Of a DNA stretch of 22,114 nt, positions 13,968 to 21,002 are shown one piece after another. The notes below the pieces were generated by a model. That model searched no databases, was not told the origin of the DNA, and was given only the letters and a program-made list of their open reading frames with translations. The DNA lies in the NCBI GenBank assembly GCA_934101495.1, contig CAKORG010000019.1:1-22114 (forward strand). Reading direction: 5' to 3'. Made by a program: the position numbers and the translations under genes. Within the stretch, counting starts at the first letter, position 1. Each line of letters begins with the position of its first letter. This stretch comes from an uncultured Bacilli bacterium. GTDB lineage: Bacteria > Bacillota_I > Bacilli_A > RF39 > UBA660.

Positions 13968-14867
13968 ATGTCAAAATGGGATAAAGAATATATAAAATTG
14001 TGTAAAAAAATACTAGAAAATGGAACTGAAGTTATCAATAGGACAGGTATAAATAGTATTAAAATACCTAGTTATCATCTTGAATTTAATTTACAAGAAG
14101 AATTTCCATGTCTTACAACAAAGCAGCTTTATTTTAGACAAGCAATCTTAGAGATGCTATGGATTTATCAAGCTCAAAGTAATGATGTAAGATGGCTTCA
14201 AGAAAGAAATGTTCATATTTGGGATGAATGGGAAATTAATGAAGATGGTATATGGCATGCTAACCAAAATGTTTTAGAAAATGGTAAAATAGTTAAAAAA
14301 GATATTGAAAAGAATTTTGGTAAAGAGTTTGCTCACACTATTGGGACCGCTTATGGGTATATTGTAAGAAAATTAGGATTAATGGATAAGTTGCTTGACA
14401 CATTAAAAAACAATCCGATGGATAGAAGACTTGTAATATCACTTTGGCAAGATGAATACTTGAGTACTGCAGTTTTACCGAGCTGTGTTTGGTCAACAGA
14501 ATGGGATGTAACAGATGGATATTTGAATATTTGGGTTCATCAAAGAAGTTGCGATGTTCCTTTGGGGCTTCCATTTAATGTGACTCAGTATGCAGTCTTA
14601 CTTTCTTTAGTGGCACAAGTGACTGGCTTTAAACCTGGTACAATAAATTATAGTATTAAAGATGCTCATATATATGTAAATCAGGTTGATGGTATTAAAG
14701 AGCAAATAGAAAGGTTTGAAAAAGACGGAGATTATGATGCACCAAAACTTTGGATAAATCCTGAAATTAAAGAATTTAAAGACTTTGATAATTCAAAAGA
14801 ATTAAAAGATATTAAAGTTGTAGATTATAAGCATATGGGACCTATCAAGTTTCCACTTGCACAGTAG
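13968..14867 (+). CDS. thyA: Thymidylate synthase ThyA (divergent active-site motif)
   Basis: A 299-residue enzyme: dUMP + 5,10-methylene-THF to dTMP + dihydrofolate. It has RTGINSIKIPSYHLEF near the start, FPCLTTKQLYFR, and the WDEWEINEDG region. The catalytic Cys is C173 in LPSCVWST; most ThyA proteins have PCH followed by a QF strand, so His after Cys is Val here. The phosphate/dUMP sites QRSCDVPLGLPFN and DAHIYVN are normal, except that the last is followed by Q instead of H. It likely belongs to a separate ThyA branch; key residues (Cys, Arg, Asp, Asn, His, Tyr) are present, so activity is expected. GAGGTGA precedes the ATG; 8 bases after glyA and 8 before dfrA. Confidence 0.95.
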   Translation: MSKWDKEYIKLCKKILENGTEVINRTGINSIKIPSYHLEFNLQEEFPCLTTKQLYFRQAILEMLWIYQAQSNDVRWLQERNVHIWDEWEINEDGIWHANQNVLENGKIVKKDIEKNFGKEFAHTIGTAYGYIVRKLGLMDKLLDTLKNNPMDRRLVISLWQDEYLSTAVLPSCVWSTEWDVTDGYLNIWVHQRSCDVPLGLPFNVTQYAVLLSLVAQVTGFKPGTINYSIKDAHIYVNQVDGIKEQIERFEKDGDYDAPKLWINPEIKEFKDFDNSKELKDIKVVDYKHMGPIKFPLAQ

Positions 14868-14875
14868 GTGGTAAA

Positions 14876-15361
14876 GTGATTAGTATAATAGCAGCAGTAG
14901 GTAAAAATAATGAAATTGGTAAAAATAATGAATTAATATGGCATATTAAAGAAGATTTACAAAATTTTAAAAATTTAACAATGAATAAATATATAGTAAT
15001 GGGGGCGAATACTTACGCATCGCTACCTAAAAGGCTTGAAGGAAGAAAATATATTGTATTATCAAAACATCTAAAAAAAATAGAAAATGGTTTAGTGTTT
15101 AATGATTTTGAGACTTTGTTAGAATTTGTTAATAAACAAAATGAAGAAATAATGATTATTGGTGGTTCTTCAATCTATAAATTGTTTATTCCATATGCTG
15201 ACAAACTATATTTAACAGAAATAGATAGTGCTAGTGATGCAGATACATATTTTCCAGATTTTGATAAAAGTAAATATAAATATAACATTTTAAAGAAAAA
15301 TAGTGATAATGAATTAAAATATAAATTTGTAATATATGAAAAAAAGGAAGCGATAAAATGA
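14876..15361 (+). CDS. dfrA: Dihydrofolate reductase
   Basis: A 161-residue enzyme that regenerates THF from the dihydrofolate made by ThyA. It starts with GTG at 14876, with AGGTGG 5 bases before it. ISIIAAVGKNNEIG, then W22 and the catalytic acid D27 (IWHIKEDL), VMGANTYASL (NADPH/folate loop), GRKYIVLS and MIIGGSSIY are the standard elements in order. YLTEID and DTYFPDF near 113-129 are also typical. Length is usual for chromosomal DHFR. The chromosomal symbol folA would be equally valid. The 3' end overlaps the next start as ATGA. Confidence 0.95.
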   Translation: MISIIAAVGKNNEIGKNNELIWHIKEDLQNFKNLTMNKYIVMGANTYASLPKRLEGRKYIVLSKHLKKIENGLVFNDFETLLEFVNKQNEEIMIIGGSSIYKLFIPYADKLYLTEIDSASDADTYFPDFDKSKYKYNILKKNSDNELKYKFVIYEKKEAIK

Positions 15362-16038
15362 AAAAAGGTAAATTGATAGTAGTTGAAGGTACAGATTGTT
15401 CTGGTAAAGAAACACAAGTAAAAAGAACAGTGGCAAGATTTAAAGAAATGGGAGTAAATATTTATAATTATTCTTTTCCAATGTATGATACACCAACAGG
15501 TAAAATAGTCGGGGGCCCATATTTGGGAAAATCTTATATTTGTGAAGGTTGGTTTCCAGAGGGTGCAACAAATGTTGATGCTCTAGCAGCGTCTGCTTAT
15601 TATGCTGCTGACCGAAGATATAATATTGGTATTATAAATGAACATTTAGAAAATGGTGATATAGTGATACTTGATAGATATGTTGAATCAAATATGGCTC
15701 ATCAAGGTGGAAAATTAAAGACACCAGAAGAAAGAGCAAAAATGTATCAAAAATTAGATACTTTAGAATTTGAAATTATGGAACTTCCAAGGCCTGATGC
15801 AGTAATATTTTTATATATGCCTTTTGAATATGCTGCAGTTCTTAAGAAAAATAGAGAAGAAACACCAGATCAACATGAATCAAATATAGCTCATTTAAAG
15901 CAAGCTGAAGCTGCTTATCTTGAACTAACAGAAAAATATGATTATAAAAAAATTACTTGTGTTAAAGATGATGTAATTAGAACAATTGATGACATTAATG
16001 ATGAATTTGTGGAAACGTTAAAGGAAATAATAAAATGA
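15358..16038 (+). CDS. tmk: Thymidylate kinase (dTMP kinase) family protein
   Basis: A 226-residue P-loop kinase that converts dTMP to dTDP, following on from ThyA. The P-loop is EGTDCSGKETQ (10-20), with Glu where most P-loops have Ser or Thr (GKST/GKTT); this GKET form is one I associate with a Firmicute branch of Tmk, from memory. The DRYVESNMAHQGGK region (near 101-114) matches the DR(Y/H)..S..AYQG motif. The segment with YLGKSYICEGWFPEGATNVDALAASAYYAADR is longer than in short Tmk proteins and makes it larger than the usual 205-210. The start overlaps dfrA (ATGA) and the stop overlaps queA (ATGA), so it is tightly coupled to both. Confidence 0.9.
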   Translation: MKKGKLIVVEGTDCSGKETQVKRTVARFKEMGVNIYNYSFPMYDTPTGKIVGGPYLGKSYICEGWFPEGATNVDALAASAYYAADRRYNIGIINEHLENGDIVILDRYVESNMAHQGGKLKTPEERAKMYQKLDTLEFEIMELPRPDAVIFLYMPFEYAAVLKKNREETPDQHESNIAHLKQAEAAYLELTEKYDYKKITCVKDDVIRTIDDINDEFVETLKEIIK

Positions 16039-17072
16039 ATATAGAGGAATACAACTATGAATTACCTGAAAAGTTTATAGCACAAACTCCTCTTAAAGAT
16101 AGGGCTGCATCTAAATTATTATTACTAAATAAAGAAAATGGAAATATAAAAGAAGATATATTTAAAAATATTGGTTCATATTTAAAAAAGGGTGATGTTT
16201 TAGCATTAAATGATACTAAGGTTATACCTGCTAGAATTATCGGAGAAAAGGTAGATACAAAAGCCGTTATAGAACTACTTCTTTTAAAAGATATAGAAGG
16301 AGATATATGGGAATGCCTAGCAAAACCTGCTAAAAGATTGCATGTAGGTACAATTATTTCTTTTGGGGATGGGTCCCTAAAAGCTGAAGTTATAGAAAAA
16401 TTAGATGAAGGTATAGTACATGTTAAACTAATTTATGAAGGTATTCTAATGGAAATACTTGATAAACTTGGAACAATGCCCCTTCCGCCATATATTCATG
16501 AAAAATTAGAAGATCAGTCTAGATATCAAACGGTTTATGCTAAAAATATTGGTAGTGCAGCAGCTCCAACTGCAGGACTTCATTTTACTAAAGAATTACT
16601 CGAAAATTTAGAAAAACAAGGTGTAGAAATTCTTTATGTAACGCTTCATGTAGGTCTTGGCACATTTAGACCTGTTGAAGTTGAAGATATAACTAAACAT
16701 CACATGCACAGTGAATATTATATAATGACTAAAGATGTTGCAGATAAATTAAATAAAGCTAAAGAAGAAGGAAGAAATATATATGCAGTAGGTACAACAT
16801 CGACCAGAGTATTAGAAACAGTAGCTCATAAATATGATAAATTTACAGCTTGTTCTGGTGATACTGATATATTTATTTATCCCGGTGCTTTTGAATTTAA
16901 AGCAATTGATGGTCTTATTACAAATTTCCATTTACCTAAAAGTACTCTAGTAATGCTAGTTTCTACGCTTGCAACTAAAGAATATATTTTAAATGCTTAT
17001 GAATATGCTAAAGCTCATGATTTTAGATTTTTCTCATTCGGAGATGCTATGTTTATAAAGAAAGATATATAG
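16035..17072 (+). CDS. queA: S-adenosylmethionine:tRNA ribosyltransferase-isomerase QueA
   Basis: A 345-residue enzyme that transfers the ribosyl part of SAM to preQ1-tRNA to give epoxyqueuosine. YELPEKFIAQTPLKDRAASKLL (8-29), the LNDTKVIPARI strand, GSAAAPTAGLHFT, HVGLGTFRPV, TTSTRVLE, GDTDIFIYPG and the NFHLPKSTL end are all canonical and in order. Length is usual. Last gene of the operon, overlapping tmk by four bases, and followed at once by a terminator. Other preQ1/queuosine genes (tgt, queG/queH) are not in the window. Confidence 0.97.
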   Translation: MNIEEYNYELPEKFIAQTPLKDRAASKLLLLNKENGNIKEDIFKNIGSYLKKGDVLALNDTKVIPARIIGEKVDTKAVIELLLLKDIEGDIWECLAKPAKRLHVGTIISFGDGSLKAEVIEKLDEGIVHVKLIYEGILMEILDKLGTMPLPPYIHEKLEDQSRYQTVYAKNIGSAAAPTAGLHFTKELLENLEKQGVEILYVTLHVGLGTFRPVEVEDITKHHMHSEYYIMTKDVADKLNKAKEEGRNIYAVGTTSTRVLETVAHKYDKFTACSGDTDIFIYPGAFEFKAIDGLITNFHLPKSTLVMLVSTLATKEYILNAYEYAKAHDFRFFSFGDAMFIKKDI

Positions 17073-17097
17073 GAGAACATTCTATATATCTTTTTGC
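17061..17097 (+). terminator. Terminator of the folate/dTMP/queA operon
   Basis: 12-bp stem AAAGATATATAG (17061-17072)/CTATATATCTTT (17082-17093), 9-base loop, followed by TTGCTTTTT. The left arm includes the queA stop codon. Confidence 0.85.
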
Positions 17098-17182
17098 TTT
17101 TTAATATAAATAATGTATCGATATATTGTCAAACACATTAAATATTTAAAAGATTAAAGATAATTAATAAAGGGATGGTAAT

Positions 17183-17349
17183 ATGTTAGGTTTAATCGAA
17201 GATAAAAAACCAGAATTTAAGGCAATGTTAAATGATAAATTAGAAAAAGAAGTTGTAAATTTTTTGAATACTGATGGGGGAGATATTTATACTGGCGTTA
17301 AAGATAATACGAAATGGTAGGCATTAACGATGATTTAAATAAAATATAA
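17183..17349 (+). pseudogene. Remnant of an AlbA_2 (Schlafen-type) DNA-binding domain protein
   Basis: ATG at 17183 follows a GGGATGG ribosome site and gives 45 residues to TAG at 17318-17320. The part EFKAMLNDKLEKEVVNFLNT, GGDIYTGVKDN is the start of the AlbA_2/divergent AAA-4 family (ElK......i.keivAfaNt.GG.iyiGv.ddG.vvGi). Moving one frame near 17315, the DNA continues MVGINDDLNKI and stops at TAA 17347-17349, where the family would go on. So there is a frameshift and then truncation. Intact members act as transcription regulators or occur in defence contexts. The remainder, 17350-17425, holds nothing I recognise. Confidence 0.7.
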
Positions 17350-17425
17350 TAATCAGGTCCATAATCGGGTTCATTTTCTTAATTTTAATTAATATCAAAA
17401 GTATGTAAATTTGACATATTTTTTC

Positions 17426-17454
17426 TTGTTCAGCCAGCTTATAAATGATAAAAT
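17426..17454 (+). promoter_or_regulatory. Promoter of ppdK
   Basis: TTGTTC (17426-17431), 17 bases, TAAAAT (17449-17454) with TGA in front (extended -10). RNA would start near 17461, about 12 bases before the chosen start codon. Confidence 0.55.
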
Positions 17455-17472
17455 AAATATATGGAGGATTTT

Positions 17473-20103
17473 ATGGAAAAATATGTTTATTTGTTTCAAG
17501 AAGGAAACAAAGATATGCGTAATCTTCTTGGAGGTAAAGGTGCTAACTTAGCAGAAATGACTAATATTGGTATGCCTGTTCCAAGTGGATTTACAGTTAC
17601 AACTGAGGCTTGTAACAAATATTATGATGATGGAAAGGTATTAAGTGAAGAAGTAATAAGTCAAATTAAAGAAGCTTTATCTAAACTTGAAGAAAAAAGC
17701 GGTAAAAAATTTGGTGATAAAACTAATCCACTACTTGTAAGTGTACGAAGCGGAGCTCGTGCTAGTATGCCTGGTATGATGGATACAGTACTTAATTTAG
17801 GTTTAAATGATGAAATAGCATCTTCATTTGCTGAGAAAATTGGCAATAAGAGATTTGTATATGATTCTTATAGAAGATTTATTCAAATGTTTGCAGATGT
17901 AGTAAAAGGTTATTCTAAGAGTAAATTTGAAACTATCATTGATGATGTTAAAACTAAAAAAGGTGTTAAAAATGACATTGATTTAGATGAAAATGATATG
18001 GTAGAACTTACAGATTTATTTAAAAAAGCTTATAAAGAATTTGCTGGAGAAGATTTTCCACAAGAACCATTTACCCAATTAATTGAAGCTGTTAAAGCAG
18101 TATTTAGAAGTTGGAATAATGAAAGAGCTATTTATTATAGAAGAATAAATGATATTCCATCTAGTTGGGGAACTGCAGTTAATGTTCAAGAAATGGTATA
18201 TGGTAATAGTGGAGAAAATTCAGGAACTGGTGTTGCATTTACAAGAAATCCAGCAACTGGAGAAAAGGCTTTATTCGGAGAATATTTAATTAATGCTCAA
18301 GGTGAAGATGTTGTTGCTGGTATTCGTACACCAAGTCCAATTGCAACTTTAAAGGATGAAATGCCTGAAGTATACACTGAATTTGCAAATATTGCTGAAA
18401 GTCTTGAAAAACATTATAAAGATATGCAAGATATGGAATTTACTATTGAAAATGGTAAGTTATTTATACTTCAAACTAGAAATGGTAAAAGAACAGCTAA
18501 AGCTGCTATAAAAGTTGCTGTTGATTTAGTAAATGAGGGTATGATTACTAAAGATGAAGCAGTTTTAATGGTTGATCCTAAACAACTTGATGCTTTATTA
18601 CATCCAACATTTACTGATAGTGCTTTAAAAACCAGTAAAGTAGTAGCTGAAGGGTTAGCTGCATCACCTGGAGCAGGAACTGGTAAGATATATTTTACTG
18701 CTAGTGATGTAATTGAAAATAAGAAAAAAGGTATTAATAGTATTTTAGTTAGACTTGAAACATCACCGGAAGATATTGAAGGTATGAATTCAAGCAAAGG
18801 CGTTTTAACTATCCGTGGTGGTATGACAAGTCATGCTGCAGTAGTTGCTCGTGGAATGGGTATTTGCTGTGTTAGTGGTGCTTCATCAATCGTTATAAAT
18901 GAAGAAGAAAAGACATTAAAAATGCCAGATGGTTCTATTTATAAAGAAGGAGACTATCTATCAATTGATGGTTCAACTGGTAAAGTATATGCTGGAAAAC
19001 TTGACATGGAAGAAGCATCTATTAGTGGTGATTTTGAAACATTTATGTCATGGGCTGATAGTGCAAGAGATTTAAGAGTTAGAACTAATGCTGATACACC
19101 AAAAGATGCTATTCAAGCTAGAAAGTTTGGCGCTGAAGGTATTGGACTTTGTCGTACTGAACACATGTTCTTCGAAAAAGATAGAATATTCAACTTCAGA
19201 AAAATGATTTGTGCAACAACTTTAGAAGAAAGAGAAGCAGCTCTTGAAAATATTCTGCCTTATCAAAGAAAAGATTTTGAAGGATTATATGAAGCAATGG
19301 CTCCATATAGTGTTGTTATTAGATATTTAGATCCACCTCTACATGAATTCTTGCCAAAGACGGAAAGTGAAATTAAAGAACTTGCTGAAGATTTAGGTAA
19401 AACAGTTGAACAGTTACATGAAGTAATTGATTCATTAAAAGAATTTAACCCAATGATGGGACATAGAGGATGTCGTTTAGCTATAACTTATCCTGAAATT
19501 GCTAGAATGCAAACTAGAGCAGTTATTGAAGCAGCTATTAATGTATCTAAGAAAGGCATTTCTGTTACTCCGGAAATAATGATTCCACTTGTTGGTGAAG
19601 TTAAAGAACTTAAATATGTTAAAAATATAGTTTGTGAAACTGCTGATGAATTAATTAAAAATGCTGGCATTGATTTAAAATATGAAGTTGGAACAATGAT
19701 TGAAATTCCAAGAGCAGCACTTCTTGCAGATAAAATAGCTGAAGAAGCAGAATTCTTTAGTTTTGGAACAAATGACTTAACACAAATGACATATGGTTTT
19801 TCTAGAGATGATGCTGGTAAGTTCTTAAGTTCTTATTATGAAAAAGGAATATTTGAATTTGACCCATTTGCTCGCATCGACTTTGATGGTGTAGGGCTTT
19901 TAATGGAAATGGGAGCAACTAAAGGTAGAAGTGTTAATCCAAAACTTTCACTAGGTATTTGTGGTGAACATGGTGGAGATCCAGCTAGTGTTGCTTTCTG
20001 TGATAAACTAGGATTTAATTATGTATCTTGCTCTCCATATAGAGTTCCAATTGCTCGCTTAGCAGCAGCTAGAGCAGCTATTTTAAGAAAACAAAGTAAA
20101 TAA
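17473..20103 (+). CDS. ppdK: Pyruvate, phosphate dikinase
   Basis: An 876-residue enzyme for the reversible step pyruvate + ATP + Pi = PEP + AMP + PPi, used in PPi-linked glycolysis or gluconeogenesis. I start at ATG 17473, since TGGAGGA (17461-17467) is its ribosome site and overlaps the in-frame ATG at 17461. Domains: N-terminal ATP-grasp (KGANLAEM, RSGARASMPGMMDTVLNLG); the swivelling phospho-His domain with GGMTSHAAVVARG, His454 the phosphocarrier and Thr452 the usual regulatory site; and the C-terminal TIM barrel with EGIGLCRTEHMFF, GTNDLTQMTYGF and the catalytic Cys830 in GICGEHGGDP. These positions match the known clostridial enzyme (His455, Cys831, from memory) within one residue. Transcribed alone. 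Codon use and length are normal. Confidence 0.97.
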   Translation: MEKYVYLFQEGNKDMRNLLGGKGANLAEMTNIGMPVPSGFTVTTEACNKYYDDGKVLSEEVISQIKEALSKLEEKSGKKFGDKTNPLLVSVRSGARASMPGMMDTVLNLGLNDEIASSFAEKIGNKRFVYDSYRRFIQMFADVVKGYSKSKFETIIDDVKTKKGVKNDIDLDENDMVELTDLFKKAYKEFAGEDFPQEPFTQLIEAVKAVFRSWNNERAIYYRRINDIPSSWGTAVNVQEMVYGNSGENSGTGVAFTRNPATGEKALFGEYLINAQGEDVVAGIRTPSPIATLKDEMPEVYTEFANIAESLEKHYKDMQDMEFTIENGKLFILQTRNGKRTAKAAIKVAVDLVNEGMITKDEAVLMVDPKQLDALLHPTFTDSALKTSKVVAEGLAASPGAGTGKIYFTASDVIENKKKGINSILVRLETSPEDIEGMNSSKGVLTIRGGMTSHAAVVARGMGICCVSGASSIVINEEEKTLKMPDGSIYKEGDYLSIDGSTGKVYAGKLDMEEASISGDFETFMSWADSARDLRVRTNADTPKDAIQARKFGAEGIGLCRTEHMFFEKDRIFNFRKMICATTLEEREAALENILPYQRKDFEGLYEAMAPYSVVIRYLDPPLHEFLPKTESEIKELAEDLGKTVEQLHEVIDSLKEFNPMMGHRGCRLAITYPEIARMQTRAVIEAAINVSKKGISVTPEIMIPLVGEVKELKYVKNIVCETADELIKNAGIDLKYEVGTMIEIPRAALLADKIAEEAEFFSFGTNDLTQMTYGFSRDDAGKFLSSYYEKGIFEFDPFARIDFDGVGLLMEMGATKGRSVNPKLSLGICGEHGGDPASVAFCDKLGFNYVSCSPYRVPIARLAAARAAILRKQSK

Positions 20104-20112
20104 TTTATTAAA

Positions 20113-20146
20113 AAATGAATATACTATAAATATAAAATATTCATTT
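20113..20146 (+). terminator. Weak hairpin after ppdK
   Basis: 10-bp A/T-rich stem AAATGAATAT (20113-20122)/ATATTCATTT (20137-20146), with no real T run after it. Its right arm overlaps the -35 box of the toxI promoter. Confidence 0.4.
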
Positions 20147-20173
20147 GACAATTGCGTTAAAATGTGGTATATT
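20145..20173 (+). promoter_or_regulatory. Promoter of the type III antitoxin RNA (toxI-like)
   Basis: TTGACA (20145-20150), exactly 17 bases, TATATT (20168-20173). Strong sigma-A promoter; RNA start expected near 20180, just before the pseudoknot repeats. Confidence 0.8.
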
Positions 20174-20179
20174 TAAATT

Positions 20180-20368
20180 GCATTAGGGAATGTGCGTCGC
20201 TTCTGGGTGGTGCGACTAAAAATTATCCCAGCGAAAATGTTAGCCGCTCTTGGATGGCGCGGGTTATAAATTATTCCAATCGCGAAATAGTGGTCGCTTC
20301 CGGGTGGTGCGAGGTATAAATGATCCCGGTCGAAAATGTTAAAAACTCAAGTTAAGTACTTGAGTTTT
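20180..20368 (+). ncRNA. Type III antitoxin RNA precursor (ToxI/CptI-like), three pseudoknot units
   Basis: Three imperfect tandem units (47, 50 and 49 nt) lie between a strong promoter and an intrinsic terminator. Each can form an H-type pseudoknot. Unit 1: stem GUCGC (20196-20200)/GCGAC (20212-20216) and loop CUGGG (20203-20207) with CCCAG (20227-20231). Unit 2: CCGC (20244-20247)/GCGG (20259-20262) and UUGGA (20250-20254)/UCCAA (20275-20279). Unit 3: UCGC (20294-20297)/GCGA (20309-20312) and CCGGG (20300-20304)/CCCGG (20325-20329). The stems change together between units, which is strong support for the fold. In known systems the toxin cuts the precursor between units and the RNA pieces inhibit it in a closed complex. 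The linkers contain GAAAAUG or GAAAUAG, possible cut sites. Confidence 0.88.
20191..20336 (+). repeat. Three tandem 47-50-nt repeats of the antitoxin RNA
   Basis: Units 20191-20237, 20238-20287 and 20288-20336. The shared frame is (G)YCGC-TY-NNGG-RTGGYGCG...TAWA...CC...CGAAA. Units 1 and 3 are most alike; unit 2 differs but keeps pairing. Confidence 0.88.
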
Positions 20369-20371
20369 ATT
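20342..20371 (+). terminator. Attenuator between toxI and toxN
   Basis: 11-bp stem AAAACTCAAGT (20342-20352)/ACTTGAGTTTT (20358-20368), 5-base loop. The T run is short (TTTTATTG). In type III systems such a leaky terminator sets the ratio of antitoxin RNA to toxin mRNA. Confidence 0.8.
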
Positions 20372-20388
20372 GTGGCTTATGTTATAAT
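20360..20388 (+). promoter_or_regulatory. Possible internal promoter for the toxin gene
   Basis: TTGAGT (20360-20365), 17 bases, TATAAT (20383-20388) with TG one base before the -10. The -35 lies in the 3' arm of the attenuator. Matches consensus well, but a toxin-only promoter would be unusual for a type III locus. Confidence 0.45.
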
Positions 20389-20416
20389 GCAAATATCAGG
20401 TGAGGTGAACATATTT

Positions 20417-20896
20417 ATGAAAGTAGAAACTGGATATTTATATCATATTAAAGATAGTTATTTTGATAAAGTTAATGATAATGGTCTTATGATAAATCAT
20501 GAAAATGGTAAAACAAGACCTACATATTTTACAATAAAAGATGGAGAAATACTTTGGTTTATACCACTTAGTACAAAAATAAGTAAATATCAAAAAATAA
20601 TTTATAAAAAAATTGAAAAATTTGGAGAATGTAAATCAATTATGATTGGAACAATTGCAGATAAAAAATCCGCAATTTTATTGCAAAATGCATTTCCAAC
20701 TTTAACTAAATATATAGACCATGTACATTTAGAAAATGGCAAACCTTTAAAAGTAATTGAGAAATTGAAAAATGAAGTGTTAATTAATTTTAATTCAATG
20801 CTAGCATTACATAAGCAAGGAAAAAAAGTGTTTTTTGCAGACATAGATAAATTAAAACAAATGATGTTAGATGAACTAAAAGAAGATCTTAATTAA
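20417..20896 (+). CDS. Type III toxin, CptN/ToxN/AbiQ-like endoribonuclease
   Basis: A 159-residue basic protein. ATG 20417 is chosen because GAGGTGA (20402-20408) lies 8 bases upstream; the longer frame to 20336 would read through the attenuator. It begins MKVETGYLYHIKDSYFDKV, then RPTYFTIKDG, LWFIPLSTKISKYQKI, the strand SIMIGTI with KSAILLQNAFP, and a helical C-terminus with KQGKKVFFADI. The pattern (short barrel, IPLSxKxxKY segment, QNAFP) fits the ToxN superfamily, and I judge CptN closest, from memory. These enzymes cut mRNA and are held inactive by pseudoknot RNA from the upstream repeats; several act in phage abortive infection. The upstream RNA is what makes the call firm. The subfamily remains uncertain. 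Confidence 0.85.
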   Translation: MKVETGYLYHIKDSYFDKVNDNGLMINHENGKTRPTYFTIKDGEILWFIPLSTKISKYQKIIYKKIEKFGECKSIMIGTIADKKSAILLQNAFPTLTKYIDHVHLENGKPLKVIEKLKNEVLINFNSMLALHKQGKKVFFADIDKLKQMMLDELKEDLN

Positions 20897-20915
20897 AGTT
20901 TTAAGATCTTTTTCT
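20883..20915 (+). terminator. Terminator of the type III locus
   Basis: 10-bp stem AAGATCTTAA (20883-20892)/TTAAGATCTT (20901-20910), 8-base loop, then TTTCTTTATTTTT. Its left arm contains the last codons of the toxin gene. Confidence 0.8.
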
Positions 20916-20944
20916 TTATTTTTAAAATTATTATCATTAAACAC

Positions 20945-20973
20945 TTGAACAAATTTAATTTTTTTTATATAAT
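20945..20973 (+). promoter_or_regulatory. Promoter of the surface protein gene
   Basis: TTGAAC (20945-20950), 17 bases, TATAAT (20968-20973), 30 bases before the start; AAAGGAG (20987-20993) is the ribosome site. Confidence 0.75.
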
Positions 20974-21002
20974 TTATATATAGAATAAAGGAGATTTTTC
21001 TT

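Noticed and set aside
20191..20336. CRISPR array
   Set aside because: Repeats are contiguous with no unique spacers; pseudoknot pairing and the toxin gene identify a type III antitoxin.
20336..20416. Longer toxin start at 20336
   Set aside because: Those codons would run through the attenuator hairpin and have no ribosome site; GAGGTGA points to 20417.
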